This document shows positions 37,194 to 46,504 of a stretch of DNA of 64,000 nucleotides, piece by piece. Numbering within the stretch: position 1 is the stretch's first letter; each line of letters opens with the position of its first letter. The stretch covers positions 310,001-374,000 of the forward strand of contig CAWIED010000001.1 of the NCBI GenBank assembly GCA_963835085.1. The letters run 5' to 3'. Origin of the DNA: JBDIAG01 sp963835085. GTDB lineage: Bacteria; Actinomycetota; Actinomycetes; Actinomycetales; CAWJMD01. Below the pieces are notes generated by a model, which was not told where the DNA came from, ran no database searches, and saw nothing but the letters and a program-made list of their open reading frames with translations. Made by a program: the position numbers and the translations under genes.

Positions 37194-38018
37194 CTGGTGG
37201 GCGCCCTGGCACTGCTCGTGGTGATCGAGCAGGCCGGTGATGGTGGCCATCGCCTCGGCGACGGTGTCGGCCGCCACCGGGAAGGGCAGGCGGCCCAGGC
37301 CGACGTCGCCATCGGGCAGGGTGCAGTGCAAGGTGAGGCCGTAGCGGTCGAGCCCGATGGGGCGTACGGCCACGGCCGTGCTGAGGTCGCCACCTGCCAT
37401 CAGGTCTGATCGCAGCCGACGCACCATCGCCAGCAGCCGGTCGGTGCTGGAGGCCGCGACCCGGTCGAGCGCGGAGCTCTCGTGCGGTGCCAGCGGGTCG
37501 ACGTCGGCCAGGATGTATTCCTCGGCGTCGATCGGCACACAGCCTCCCGGCAGGTGCAGCTTGCATTCGGCCACCTCGACGATCAAGACCGCCCGGTCAG
37601 ACCACGGACCGGTCAGCGCCGCCACCTCCTCGCCGAAGACCGCGACCAGGGCCGCGGTGGCGGAGTCCAGTTCGTCGAACGTGGCCAGCCGGGCCCAGCC
37701 CGCCGCCGACAGGTGCGCCCGGATCAGAGTCAGATCGGGTAGGGGCGCGTACGAGAGGATGTCGACGAGCACCACATGATCGGGGGCGTCTCCCGTCGCC
37801 GCCAGCAGCCCGTCTAGGCCTACATCGCTCAGTTCGCGCCGCGCGGCCAGCAGCACGATCTCACCGTCTTCGAGGGCGGCATGCAGTACCGGTGCGGTGC
37901 TGCCGCCGAAGGCGGTGCCCACGGTGGCCGTGCCGAAACCGGCAGTGAGGGTACGGGCCATCTCGGCCGCGCTCGGGCCCTGGCTCGTCGCGGCGTGGCT
38001 TGTCGAACGTTGGCTCAT
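37173..38018 (-). CDS. DUF2470 domain protein, probable iron/heme-linked protein
   Basis: 281 residues. The N-terminal region (SAAEMARTLTAGFGTATVGT, VVLVDILSYAPLPDLTLIRAHLSAAGWARL) is a flavin-split-barrel-like segment, and the C-terminal part carries the DUF2470 type fold seen in heme-handling (HugZ-like) proteins. The C-terminus is His/Cys rich (HHEQCQGAHQHC), which could bind metal. An iron-repressor box lies about 100 bases upstream, so expression should rise under iron limitation. Exact function unknown. Confidence 0.65.
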   Translation of the reverse strand: MSQRSTSHAATSQGPSAAEMARTLTAGFGTATVGTAFGGSTAPVLHAALEDGEIVLLAARRELSDVGLDGLLAATGDAPDHVVLVDILSYAPLPDLTLIRAHLSAAGWARLATFDELDSATAALVAVFGEEVAALTGPWSDRAVLIVEVAECKLHLPGGCVPIDAEEYILADVDPLAPHESSALDRVAASSTDRLLAMVRRLRSDLMAGGDLSTAVAVRPIGLDRYGLTLHCTLPDGDVGLGRLPFPVAADTVAEAMATITGLLDHHEQCQGAHQHCRWSD

Positions 38019-38118
38019 GGCAGTCCCTTTGGGTTCCGTGTGGGTCTGGTCGTTCAGCGTGAGGGGTTGTTCAGCGGGGGTCGTGCGTGGTCGCGCAGCT
38101 CGTCCAGGGCGGGCGAAC

Positions 38119-38147
38119 TTAGCCTGACCTAACTTAGGCTAACCTAA
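38119..38147. promoter_or_regulatory. Double DtxR/IdeR-type iron box
   Basis: TTAGGCTAACCTAA at 38134-38147 equals the 3' fourteen bases of the 19-bp IdeR/DtxR consensus. A second, weaker copy TTAGCCTGACCTAA lies immediately upstream at 38119-38132. They sit upstream of the minus-strand DUF2470 gene, 101-129 bases from its start, and 66 bases upstream of rpsD. Confidence 0.75.
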
Positions 38148-38212
38148 TCCACGAACGGTCTGCGTCGTCAAGAGCGCGACCACGTGAAAGCTTCGTCAGA
38201 ATTGGAGTGTCG

Positions 38213-38848
38213 ATGTCGTCCCGACCCAGCGCCAAGCGCGCCCGCGGCATGGTCAAGCGTTCGCGCGCCCTCGGACTGGCCCTCACCCCGAAGGCCGAGC
38301 GGGCGATGCAGACCCGCAACTACCCACCGGGCCAGCACGGCCGCAGCCGTCGGCCGAATCAGAGCGACTACGCCGTGCGACTGCTGGAGAAGCAGCGGCT
38401 GCGCGCGCAGTACGGCTTGCGCGAAGCCCAGCTACGGCGCGTCGTCGAGGAGGCCCAGCGTCACCCGGGACGTACCGGTGACGTGCTCGTCGAACTGCTC
38501 GAACGCCGGCTCGACGCGGTGGTGCTGCGGGCCGGCCTGGCTCGCACCGTCGCCCAGGCGCGCCAGGCTGTGGTGCATCGGCACATCACCGTCGACGGCG
38601 CGCGCGTCGACAAGCCGTCGTATCGGGTCAAGCCCGGTCAGGTCATCGCCGTGCACGAGCGCAGCCGCACCATGGTGCCGTTCCAGATCGCGGCCGCCGG
38701 CGCCCACGCCGACGTGTTGCCGGCCGTGCCCGGGTATCTGTCGGTGTCGCTGCCCGAACTGCAGGTGCGTCTCGACCGCGACCCCCGTCGCGTCGAGGTG
38801 CCCATCAGCTGCGAGGTCTCCCTGGTCGTGGAGTACTACGCGCGCTGA
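38213..38848 (+). CDS. rpsD: 30S ribosomal protein S4
   Basis: 211 residues from ATG 38213 with GGAG five bases upstream; a GTG at 38207 is in frame but overlaps that ribosome site. KRSRALGLALTPKAERAMQ, YPPGQHGRSRRPNQSDYAVRLLEKQRLRAQYGL and the S4 RNA-binding domain (LDAVVLRAGLARTVAQARQAVVHRHI) match the Streptomyces-type S4. No Cys4 zinc site is present, so this is the zinc-independent form. It stands alone instead of in the alpha operon, as in other actinobacteria. Confidence 0.95.
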   Translation: MSSRPSAKRARGMVKRSRALGLALTPKAERAMQTRNYPPGQHGRSRRPNQSDYAVRLLEKQRLRAQYGLREAQLRRVVEEAQRHPGRTGDVLVELLERRLDAVVLRAGLARTVAQARQAVVHRHITVDGARVDKPSYRVKPGQVIAVHERSRTMVPFQIAAAGAHADVLPAVPGYLSVSLPELQVRLDRDPRRVEVPISCEVSLVVEYYAR

Positions 38849-39068
38849 GCGAGCTCGGTTGCGATGAGCGTTGTGCCCGCTGCCGGGGCGGTCCTGCATT
38901 CGAGGTGCGGCATTCGAGGTGCTGGATCCAAGGTGCTGCGTGGCACGATTTCGGGGTTCGGTGTGCCGCTGGTAGCCTGACAGAGCCGTCAAGACGGCCG
39001 CGGAACCAGAGTGCCCGGGTGAACCCGCCCCGGAGCGCCGCGCAACCAATGAATTACGAAGGAGCTCA

Positions 39069-39338
39069 GTGCCTCTCGACGCTGCCACCAAGGCGAAGAT
39101 CATGTCCGAGTACGCAACCGTCGAGGGCGACACCGGCTCGCCCGAGGTGCAGGTGGCGATGCTCACCCAGCGCATCAAAGACCTCACCGAGCACCTCAAG
39201 ACGCACAAGCACGACCACCACAGCCGTCGTGGTCTGCTGCTGCTCGTCGGCCGGCGCCGGCGCTTGCTGCAGTACCTGACCAAGGTCGACATCGAGCGTT
39301 ACCGCTCGCTCATCGAGCGCCTCGGTCTTCGCCGCTAG
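39069..39338 (+). CDS. rpsO: 30S ribosomal protein S15
   Basis: 89 residues, full length. GTG 39069 follows GAAGGAGCTC. EYATVEGDTGSPEVQVAMLTQ and HKHDHHSRRGLLLLVGRRRRLL are the 16S rRNA-binding family motifs. Located upstream of pnp, the classical rpsO-pnp order, with a strong hairpin between them. Confidence 0.97.
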   Translation: MPLDAATKAKIMSEYATVEGDTGSPEVQVAMLTQRIKDLTEHLKTHKHDHHSRRGLLLLVGRRRRLLQYLTKVDIERYRSLIERLGLRR

Positions 39339-39343
39339 CCACG

Positions 39344-39374
39344 AACGCGGCCCGTGCCCGGCACGGGCCGCGTT
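39344..39374 (+). terminator. Hairpin between rpsO and pnp
   Basis: AACGCGGCCCGTGCC (39344-39358) is the exact reverse complement of GGCACGGGCCGCGTT (39360-39374), followed by a short T run. It could end rpsO transcripts, or be an RNase III site for pnp autoregulation as in E. coli. Confidence 0.7.
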
Positions 39375-39584
39375 TCGCCGTTCGGGCGCGTAATCACGCC
39401 TGAACCGCCACGTCCGAGTGCGCAGTTCGCATCCGGACGACAACTGAATAACCAGACACCACGAGCCCGGGAGCCGGGCTGCCGGTCCTCGGTAGTGATC
39501 TCCGCAGCACGGCTGCGTGGGTCTCGATCGAAGACCGCATCCGGCCGGGTGACCGGGCTCCGTACAGAACGGAGCAGTACCCGC

Positions 39585-41825
39585 ATGGAGGGTCCTGAGA
39601 TCACCTTCGCCGAGACCGTCATCGACAACGGCCGTTTCGGCACTCGTACCGTCCGCTTCGAGACCGGCCGGCTGGCCAAGCAGGCCGCCGGGTGCGTTAG
39701 CGCCTACCTCGACGGACAGTCAATGCTGCTGTCGGCCACCACGGCCGGCAAGCACCCCAAGGAGCACTTCGACTTCTTCCCGCTAACGGTGGACGTCGAG
39801 GAGCGGATGTATGCCGCGGGCAAGATCCCCGGTTCGTTCTTCCGTCGCGAGGGCCGTCCCTCCACCGACGCGATCCTCACCTGCCGGCTCATCGACCGGC
39901 CGCTGCGCCCGTCGTTCGTCTCGGGCCTGCGCAACGAGGTGCAGGTCGTCATCACCGTGCTGGCCCTCGACCCCGACGACGCCTACGACGTGCTCGCGAT
40001 CAACGCGGCCTCGCTGTCGACCCAGCTCTCCGGCCTGCCCTTCTCCGGCCCCATCGCCGGTGTGCGGGTGGCCCTGATCGACGGCCAGTGGGTGGCCTTC
40101 CCCCGCTACTCCGAGCTCGAGAACGCTGTCTTCGACATGGTCGTCGCCGGCCGGGTCGTGGGCGACGACGTCGCGATCATGATGGTCGAGGCCGAGGCCA
40201 CCGAAGAGTCGTGGACGCTCATCCAGGGTGGCGCCGTCAAGCCCACCGAGGAGGTCGTGGCCCAGGGCCTCGAGGCCGCTAAGCCCTTCCTGCACCAGCT
40301 CTGCGAGGCGCAGGCAGCCGTGGCCGCCAAGGCCGCCAAGGAGACTCGCGAGTTCCCCCGCTTCCTCGACTACGCGCAGGACGCCTACGACGCCGTCGAG
40401 GCCGAGGTGGCGCAGGAGCTCACAGCCGCCATCGCGATCGCCGGCAAGGCCGAGCGCGAGGCTGAGCTCGACGCCATCCGCGACCGGATGCTCGGCAAGC
40501 TCGGCGCCGACTTCGAGGGCCGCGAGAAGGAGCTGAGCGCCGCGCTGCGCTCGGTCACCAAGAAGACGGTGCGCCAGCGCATGCTGCGCGACAAGGTGCG
40601 CATGGACGGCCGCGGTCTGGCCGACATCCGCACGCTGTCAGCCGAGGTCGAGGTCATTCCTCGGGTGCACGGTTCGGCCCTGTTCGAGCGTGGCGAGACC
40701 CAGATCCTGGGCGTCACCACCCTCAACATGCTCCGGATGGAGCAGCAGCTCGACACGCTCTCGCCGGTGACCCGCAAGCGCTACATGCACAACTACAACT
40801 TCCCGCCGTTCTCCACCGGTGAGACCGGTCGGGTCGGCTCGCCCAAGCGCCGCGAGATCGGTCACGGCGCACTGGCCGAGCGGGCGCTCATGCCCGTGCT
40901 GCCCAGCCGGGAAGAGTTCCCGTACGCGATCCGCCAGGTCTCAGAGGCGTTGGGCTCCAACGGCTCCACGTCCATGGGCTCGGTCTGCGCCTCGACCCTG
41001 TCGCTGCTCAATGCCGGTGTGCCGCTGCGCGCCCCGGTGGCGGGCATCGCCATGGGCCTGGTGTCCGACACGGTCGACGGTGAGACGGAGTACATCGCGC
41101 TCACCGACATCCTCGGCGCCGAGGACGCCTTCGGCGACATGGACTTCAAGGTCGCCGGCACCAAGGACTTCGTGACGGCCATCCAGCTCGACACCAAGCT
41201 CGACGGCATCCCCGCCTCGGTGCTCGCGGGTGCGCTCACCCAGGCCCGCGACGCGCGGCTCTACATCCTCGACGTGATGAACGAGGCCATCGACACCCCC
41301 GACGAGATGAGCCCCTTCGCTCCGCGGGTGATCAGCGTCCAGGTGCCGGTGGACAAGATCGGCGAGGTCATCGGCCCGAAGGGCAAGATGATCAACCAGA
41401 TCCAGGAGGACACCGGCGCGCAGATCTCCATCGAGGACGACGGCACCGTCTACATCGGCGCGGTCGATGGCCCCTCGGCCGAGGCGGCCCGTTCGATGGT
41501 CAACGCGATCGCCAACCCGCACGTGCCCGAGGTGGGCGAGCGGTTCGTCGGCACCGTGGTCAAGACCACGAGCTTCGGCGCCTTCGTGTCGCTGACCCCC
41601 GGCAAGGACGGTCTGTTGCACATCTCGCAGATCCGCCGGATGGTGGGCGGCAAGCGGATCGACTCCGTGGACGACGTGGTCAAGGTGGGCCAGAAGGTCC
41701 AGGTGCAGATCGCCGAGGTCGACGACCGGGGCAAGCTCTCCTTGCACCCGGTGCTCGAGGAGACCGCTGCCGAGTCCACCGACGGCTCACCCGAGCCGGC
41801 GGGCGTAGGCGCCTCCACTGAGTGA
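39585..41825 (+). CDS. pnp: Polynucleotide phosphorylase
   Basis: 746 residues from ATG 39585. Two RNase PH-like domains are joined by a helical segment: the first ends near residue 240, the second contains RGLADIRTLSAEVEVIPRVHGSALFERGETQ and LPSREEFPYAIRQVSEALGSNGSTSMGSVC. A KH domain (GEVIGPKGKMINQIQEDTG) and an S1 domain (GERFVGTVVKTTSFGAFVSL) follow. Phosphorolytic 3'-5' RNA decay. A 246-base leader lies between the rpsO stop and this start. Confidence 0.97.
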   Translation: MEGPEITFAETVIDNGRFGTRTVRFETGRLAKQAAGCVSAYLDGQSMLLSATTAGKHPKEHFDFFPLTVDVEERMYAAGKIPGSFFRREGRPSTDAILTCRLIDRPLRPSFVSGLRNEVQVVITVLALDPDDAYDVLAINAASLSTQLSGLPFSGPIAGVRVALIDGQWVAFPRYSELENAVFDMVVAGRVVGDDVAIMMVEAEATEESWTLIQGGAVKPTEEVVAQGLEAAKPFLHQLCEAQAAVAAKAAKETREFPRFLDYAQDAYDAVEAEVAQELTAAIAIAGKAEREAELDAIRDRMLGKLGADFEGREKELSAALRSVTKKTVRQRMLRDKVRMDGRGLADIRTLSAEVEVIPRVHGSALFERGETQILGVTTLNMLRMEQQLDTLSPVTRKRYMHNYNFPPFSTGETGRVGSPKRREIGHGALAERALMPVLPSREEFPYAIRQVSEALGSNGSTSMGSVCASTLSLLNAGVPLRAPVAGIAMGLVSDTVDGETEYIALTDILGAEDAFGDMDFKVAGTKDFVTAIQLDTKLDGIPASVLAGALTQARDARLYILDVMNEAIDTPDEMSPFAPRVISVQVPVDKIGEVIGPKGKMINQIQEDTGAQISIEDDGTVYIGAVDGPSAEAARSMVNAIANPHVPEVGERFVGTVVKTTSFGAFVSLTPGKDGLLHISQIRRMVGGKRIDSVDDVVKVGQKVQVQIAEVDDRGKLSLHPVLEETAAESTDGSPEPAGVGASTE

Positions 41826-41859
41826 GGTAGCCCGCTACGGGATCGTTGCCGGGCAGGAG

Positions 41860-43146
41860 GTGGCCGCCGGTGTGCGGCGCACCGTCCTGCCCGGCGGCAT
41901 CCGGGTCGTCACCGAGACGATGCCCGGGTTGCGCTCGGCCACCGTGGGCATGTGGGTCGGAGTGGGCTCGCGCGACGAGACCGACGACTGCCACGGCTCC
42001 ACGCACTTCCTCGAGCACCTGCTGTTCAAGGGCACCGGGCGACGCGACGCGCTGCAGATCGCGGAGTCGTTCGACGCCGTGGGCGGGGAGGCCAACGCGG
42101 CCACGGGCAAGGAGCACACCTGCTACTTCGCCCGGGTGCGTGACGCCGACCTGCCGATGGCGGTCGACGTCATCGCCGACATGGTCAGCGGCGCCACGCT
42201 GACGCCCGCCGAGGTCGACGTCGAGCGTGGGGTCATCCTCGAAGAGCTGGCCATGAACGAAGACGACCCTTCCGACGTGGTGCACGAGCGCTTCTCCGAG
42301 ATCGTGATGAACCCCAACCCGCTGGCGCGCCCCATCGGGGGCACGCCGCAGGCGATCCGCGACGTGACCCGCGATCGCATCTACGCCCACTACGAACAGC
42401 ACTACGTGCCCCGAGGCGTCGTGGTGACTGCGGCCGGGGGGGTCGATCACGACGCCCTGTGTGACCTGGTGTCGAAGGTTGTGGCGGGCAGTCGTTGGCA
42501 GCACGAGGGTCTGCTCGGCGATGTCGAGCCACTGGCGTTCCGTCCTCCCGGCGAGATCCAGGGCGCCCCGGACGGCACCATCCTCACCGTGCAGCGCTCG
42601 CTCGAACAGGCGCACGTGGTGCTCGGCGGCCTGGGCCTGGTGGCCACCGACCCGCGCCGCTATGCCATGTCGGTGTTGTCCACCGTGCTGGGTGGCGGCA
42701 TGTCGAGCAGGCTGTTCCAGGAGGTGCGCGAGCGCCGCGGGCTGGCCTACTCGGTGTACTCGTTCTCGGCCGGCTACTCCGACTCTGGCTACTACGGCAT
42801 GTACGCCGGCTGCGCGCCGAAGCACGTAGCCGAAGTAACCGACGTGCTCAGCGAGCAATGGCAGAAGTTGGTCGACGAGCCGCTCAGCGCGCACGAGCTG
42901 GAGCGCGGCATCGGCCAGCTGTGCGGATCGCTGGTGTTGGGGCTCGAAGACTCGGGCTCACGGATGTCACGGCTGGGCAAGGCCGAGCTGGTCTTCGGCG
43001 AATACGTGACCCTGGACGAGGCGCTGAGCCGGATTCGGGCCGTCACGCGCGAGGACGTACAACAGCTTGCGGCCGAACTGGCTTCTCGTCCACGGTCTTT
43101 GGTGACGGTCGGCCCGTTCGCCGACGACCCGGTGACGTCGCTGTGA
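41860..43146 (+). CDS. M16 family zinc peptidase (PepR/processing protease type)
   Basis: 428 residues from GTG 41860 with GGGCAGGAG upstream. The inverted zinc motif HFLEH (His49, Glu52, His53) is followed by the distal Glu in DVERGVILEELAMNEDDP. The C-terminal half has the RGLAYSVYSF substrate-binding pattern. This is the actinobacterial gene downstream of pnp (Rv2782c/PepR position). The cell location is probably cytosolic as no signal peptide is seen. Confidence 0.93.
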   Translation: MAAGVRRTVLPGGIRVVTETMPGLRSATVGMWVGVGSRDETDDCHGSTHFLEHLLFKGTGRRDALQIAESFDAVGGEANAATGKEHTCYFARVRDADLPMAVDVIADMVSGATLTPAEVDVERGVILEELAMNEDDPSDVVHERFSEIVMNPNPLARPIGGTPQAIRDVTRDRIYAHYEQHYVPRGVVVTAAGGVDHDALCDLVSKVVAGSRWQHEGLLGDVEPLAFRPPGEIQGAPDGTILTVQRSLEQAHVVLGGLGLVATDPRRYAMSVLSTVLGGGMSSRLFQEVRERRGLAYSVYSFSAGYSDSGYYGMYAGCAPKHVAEVTDVLSEQWQKLVDEPLSAHELERGIGQLCGSLVLGLEDSGSRMSRLGKAELVFGEYVTLDEALSRIRAVTREDVQQLAAELASRPRSLVTVGPFADDPVTSL

Positions 43147-43221
43147 CCGCCGTCAGCTGGGTGCCGGGCCGGCGACGATGGGTTGCCCGGCTCTCAGCTG
43201 ACTGACGTAAGGTCGGCCGCG

Positions 43222-43914
43222 ATGACGTGGTTCGAGCGGGTGCTGCCAGTGGCGGACACGGTGCGACTCGACACCCTGGCGCTGGTGCTGATCGTGGCGG
43301 CGGTGCTCGTCACCGTCGGCGTCGGCTCCATCTGGCGATGGGTGCGCCTGGGCGTCACCCTGGTGCACGAGTTGGGGCACGCCTTGGTCGGCATGGCGTT
43401 CGGGCGGCAGTTCACCGGCTTTGTGCTGCGCGGTGACATGTCTGGGCATGCAGTGACGCGAGGGCCGGTGCGCGGTCTGGGCCGGATCGCTTCCACCTGG
43501 GCGGGCTATCCCGCACCGGCCATCCTCGGCGCCTTCATGGTGTGGGCGGCCACCCGGGGCTGGGCGGCGCCGGTTGTCACCGGCTTGCTCGTTGTGCTCG
43601 TCGTGGCGCTGTTTCGAGTGCGTTCGCTGCTCACCGCGGTCGTGGCCCTGGCCTGCCTGGCCGGTGCCGGAGCGCTGTGGTGGTGGCGGGTCGATGGGGT
43701 GCAACTCGACGTGGTCACCGGGGTCGGCATCTTCCTCGTGGTGGGTGCCCTGCGTCATCTGGGAGCCCTGCGAGGCGATCGCAGCACGACGAGTGATCCG
43801 GGTGTTCTGGCGACCCTGACGCATGTGCCTCGACTGCTCTGGACGGCCACCTTCTACCTCGTGTGCCTCGGGTGCGCCGCCCTCGTCGTCGGCACACTCG
43901 CTCCGCTTGTCTGA
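43222..43914 (+). CDS. M50B-like membrane metalloprotease
   Basis: 230 residues and about seven hydrophobic segments. VHELGHALVGMAFG (His49, Glu50, His53) is an HExxH zinc motif at a helix, and GYPAPAILGAFM resembles the second half-site of small M50 peptidases. It is much shorter than the Rip1-like protease at 6.7 kb and has no PDZ domain. Follows the M16 gene by 75 bases, perhaps in the same operon. Substrate unknown. Confidence 0.8.
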   Translation: MTWFERVLPVADTVRLDTLALVLIVAAVLVTVGVGSIWRWVRLGVTLVHELGHALVGMAFGRQFTGFVLRGDMSGHAVTRGPVRGLGRIASTWAGYPAPAILGAFMVWAATRGWAAPVVTGLLVVLVVALFRVRSLLTAVVALACLAGAGALWWWRVDGVQLDVVTGVGIFLVVGALRHLGALRGDRSTTSDPGVLATLTHVPRLLWTATFYLVCLGCAALVVGTLAPLV

Positions 43915-44373
43915 GTTGACCCTGTTCTAGGTGCGTGCGTGGCCGCGGAGGGATGATCGCGGCACGCCATGAGTCCACGCCTTGAGTCCGGCTTGGGCGG
44001 GCCGCGCACCTTTACAGGCGCATGCGCACCCGGTCGCCACGGCCTACAACCTTTCGCGTGTCCTTTATCCGACACGATTCCTGCGGTGATCTCGGAGTTC
44101 GTGCTCAGCCGGCATCGCTTGCTTGTAATCGTGTCGGATAAAGGACATCGACCGGGTCTGACTCCTGCGAGAGGGGGCCGGGGGAGTAACAGAGGTCACT
44201 GGCGCACGGCGCCACCTGAGAACGCACGTGTCCCGTAGACGCCGCCCTCGCTGCGGGGGAGTAGTTGGGGTCACTGGCATACGACGACTCCATGCCTAGC
44301 TCGGCCGTTGGCGCCGGTGCCGTCGACGGGCTGTGGGCACCGGGTGCATACTGGCTGGTGCAGAGATGACCTG
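43915..44373. other. Intergenic region upstream of the riboflavin operon
   Basis: 459 bases, no gene. Holds the 89-bp palindromic element at 44059-44147 and repeated short CACTGGC-type stretches around 44200-44275 (GTCACTGGCGCA, GTCACTGGCATA, each preceded by GGGGGAGTA or GGGGAGTAG). The promoter of the rib operon should lie just before the riboswitch. Confidence 0.6.
44059..44147 (+). repeat. 89-bp palindromic element, copy 1
   Basis: The left arm TGTCCTTTATCCGACACGAT (plus one T) at 44059-44079 is the exact reverse complement of the right arm at 44127-44147. The inner 47 bases contain TTCGTGCTCAGCC at offset 39. Copy 2 at 53225-53313 has the same arms and near-identical interior in the opposite orientation. 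Confidence 0.95.
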
Positions 44374-44505
44374 CGCGTGCTCCGGGGTCGGTGAAAGTCC
44401 GAACCGGCGGTGATAGTCCGCGACCCGTCCGCAGCCAGCGGGCGGTTGACCTGGTGGAATTCCGGGACCGACGGTTAAAGTCCGGATGGGAGGCGCACGC
44501 CGGCG
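44374..44505 (+). ncRNA. FMN riboswitch (RFN element)
   Basis: The conserved RFN core blocks occur in order: GGTCGGTGAAAGTCCGAACC, GGCGGTGATAGTCCGCGACC, GGTTGACCTGGTGGAATTCC, GGGACCGACGGTTAAAGTCC and GGATGGGAGG. It is the FMN-sensing leader that lowers rib gene expression when FMN is plentiful. The ribD ATG lies about 115 bases downstream, leaving space for an expression platform. Confidence 0.97.
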
Positions 44506-44618
44506 TCGCTGACGGAGTTGGCAGTGTGCGCGTAGGCCGAATCGCCCGGCTGCAGAGCCTCCCGTCAGTGCCGTTGCCCACCCCGGATCCGTGCCGAGCG
44601 GACGGGAGTGGAACGGCC

Positions 44619-45761
44619 ATGGCCCAGGCGGCCGATCACGTGATAGCCCTTGACGATTCCGCCATGGAGCGGGCGCTTCGTCGTGCCATCGCGCTGGCCG
44701 CCGACCCCCTGATCCGGCCCGGAGCCAACCCTCGCGTCGGCTGTGTGCTGCTCGACTCGACCGGCGCTGTGCTGGCGGAGGGGGCGCATCGCGGGGCGGG
44801 CACGCCGCATGCGGAAGCAGACGCCTTGGCCCGCCTGCCCGTGGGCGCGCGAGTCGATACCGCCGTGGTGACGTTGGAACCCTGCGCCCATCACGGCCGC
44901 ACGCCACCGTGTGCGCAGGCCCTCGTGCAGGCAGGTGTGCGTCAGGTCGTGTACGGCCGGGCCGACCCCAACCCGGTGGCCGCCGGTGGTGCCGCCTATC
45001 TGCGTCAACGCGGAGTCCGCACCCTTACCGGACAGCTCATCAACGAGGTGGCCGCCCTGGATCCGTACTGGTTCGAGGCCGTGCGGTTAGGGCGTCCACA
45101 TGTGACGTGGAAGTTCGCCGGCACGCTCGACGGTCGCTCGGCAGCAGCTGACGGCTCCAGCCGCTGGATCACCTCCGCCGCGGCTCGTCGCGACGTGCAC
45201 CGCGAGCGCGCGGGCGCCGACGCCGTGCTGGCCGGCACGGGCACCGTGCTGCGCGACGACGCCCAACTCAGCGTGCGCGACAGTGTCGGCCAACCGCTTC
45301 CTGCGCCGTTGCAGCCGCTACGAGTGGTGCTCGGGGAACGTGAAATTCCCACGACGGCAAGGGTTCTCGACGACACGGCCGCAACCCTGCACTTGTCAGG
45401 ACGCAGTCTGCCCGCCGACCTGGCGACGCTGTGGGACGCGGGTTGCCGACGGCTGTTCCTCGAGGGAGGCCCCACGCTGGCGGCTTCGTTCTGGCGTGCG
45501 GGGCTCGTCGACCGGGTGCTGTGTTACCTCGCCCCGGCGCTTCTGGGCGCCGGACCTGCAGCCGTCGCCGACCTCGGCATCGCCGACATCACCGGTATCG
45601 CCCGGCTTGAATACGTCGACGTCCGGCGCCTCGGGCCCGACCTGCGGCTCGATCTGCGCCCGGCTCGGAGTGCTCCAGATGCCCTCCTGCGTGCAGAGCC
45701 TGGAACGAACACCAGGCGCACCGTGGAGCACCCATCGTCCCTGCAAAAGAAGGAGAGCTGA
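44619..45761 (+). CDS. ribD: Bifunctional diaminohydroxyphosphoribosylaminopyrimidine deaminase / reductase
   Basis: 380 residues from ATG 44619. The N-terminal deaminase has the zinc motif PHAEADAL and EPCAHHGRTPPC. The C-terminal reductase has TWKFAGTLDGRSAAADGSSRWIT and LFLEGGPTLAASFW. Two successive steps of riboflavin synthesis. The stop TGA overlaps the ribE ATG by one base. The C-terminal 30 residues (after DLRLDLRP) are a non-conserved tail. Confidence 0.95.
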   Translation: MAQAADHVIALDDSAMERALRRAIALAADPLIRPGANPRVGCVLLDSTGAVLAEGAHRGAGTPHAEADALARLPVGARVDTAVVTLEPCAHHGRTPPCAQALVQAGVRQVVYGRADPNPVAAGGAAYLRQRGVRTLTGQLINEVAALDPYWFEAVRLGRPHVTWKFAGTLDGRSAAADGSSRWITSAAARRDVHRERAGADAVLAGTGTVLRDDAQLSVRDSVGQPLPAPLQPLRVVLGEREIPTTARVLDDTAATLHLSGRSLPADLATLWDAGCRRLFLEGGPTLAASFWRAGLVDRVLCYLAPALLGAGPAAVADLGIADITGIARLEYVDVRRLGPDLRLDLRPARSAPDALLRAEPGTNTRRTVEHPSSLQKKES

Positions 45762-46504
45762 TGTTCACCGGCATCGTGGAAGAACTCGGAACGGTGCGCT
45801 CGTTGGAGCGCCAGGGCGACTCGGCGCGTCTTGTGGTGACGGCGAAGGTGGCCACCGACGGTGCCCGGCACGGCGACTCGATCGCCGTCAACGGGGTGTG
45901 CCTGACGGTCACCGATCCCACGCCCGACGGTCGCAGCTTCACGGCTGATGTGATGGCCGAGACCCTCGTGCGCACGAGTCTGGCCGCCGTGCGACCCGGT
46001 TCACCGGTGAACCTGGAGCGTGCCCTGCCTGCGGACGCCCGGCTCGGCGGGCACATCGTCCAGGGACACGTCGACGGGGTCGGTACGGTGGCGGCCATCG
46101 AGCCCGGAGAGCATTGGCACCAGGTGCGCATCTGGCTGCCCGCACCCCTAGCGCCGTACGTGGCCGAGAAAGGCTCGATCGCGGTAGACGGAGTCTCGTT
46201 GACCGTCACCGCCGTCAGCGACCCCGGCGAGCAGCGTCCGTGGTTCAGCGTGGGTCTCATTCCCACCACGCTGGGTCTCACCACGCTCGGCCGCGCAGAG
46301 GTCGGCGACCCGGTGAACCTCGAGGTCGACGTCATCGCCAAGTACGTGGCCCGGCTGGCGGGGTTCGCGTCTGGGCCCGCTGCAGTTGTGCCCGCTGGCA
46401 CTGGGCCCGCAGTCGTTCCACCCGGCGGACGAACGCCTGCGGACCCCGTCTCCACCGACCCAGACACCCAGCAGACCCCCCACCAACAAGGAGTAGGCCG
46501 ATGA
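45761..46504 (+). CDS. ribE: Riboflavin synthase, alpha chain
   Basis: 247 residues. MFTGIVEELGTV and the internal duplicate start (GHIVQGHVDGVGTV) mark the two lumazine-binding barrels; DSIAVNGVCLTV and GSIAVDGVSLTV are the paired active-site loops. The family is usually near 200-215 residues, and here an extra C-terminal Pro/Ala/Gly tail of about 45 residues (VPAGTGPAVVPPGGRTPADP) is added. ATGA overlap with ribBA. Catalyses dismutation of lumazine to riboflavin. Confidence 0.94.
   Translation: MFTGIVEELGTVRSLERQGDSARLVVTAKVATDGARHGDSIAVNGVCLTVTDPTPDGRSFTADVMAETLVRTSLAAVRPGSPVNLERALPADARLGGHIVQGHVDGVGTVAAIEPGEHWHQVRIWLPAPLAPYVAEKGSIAVDGVSLTVTAVSDPGEQRPWFSVGLIPTTLGLTTLGRAEVGDPVNLEVDVIAKYVARLAGFASGPAAVVPAGTGPAVVPPGGRTPADPVSTDPDTQQTPHQQGVGR

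Noticed and set aside
39354..39584. N-terminal extension of PNPase
   Set aside because: It includes the rpsO-pnp hairpin; ATG 39585 gives the family N-terminus.
44391..44618. N-terminal extension of RibD starting in the leader
   Set aside because: This region is the FMN riboswitch; the ATG at 44619 gives the normal deaminase N-terminus.
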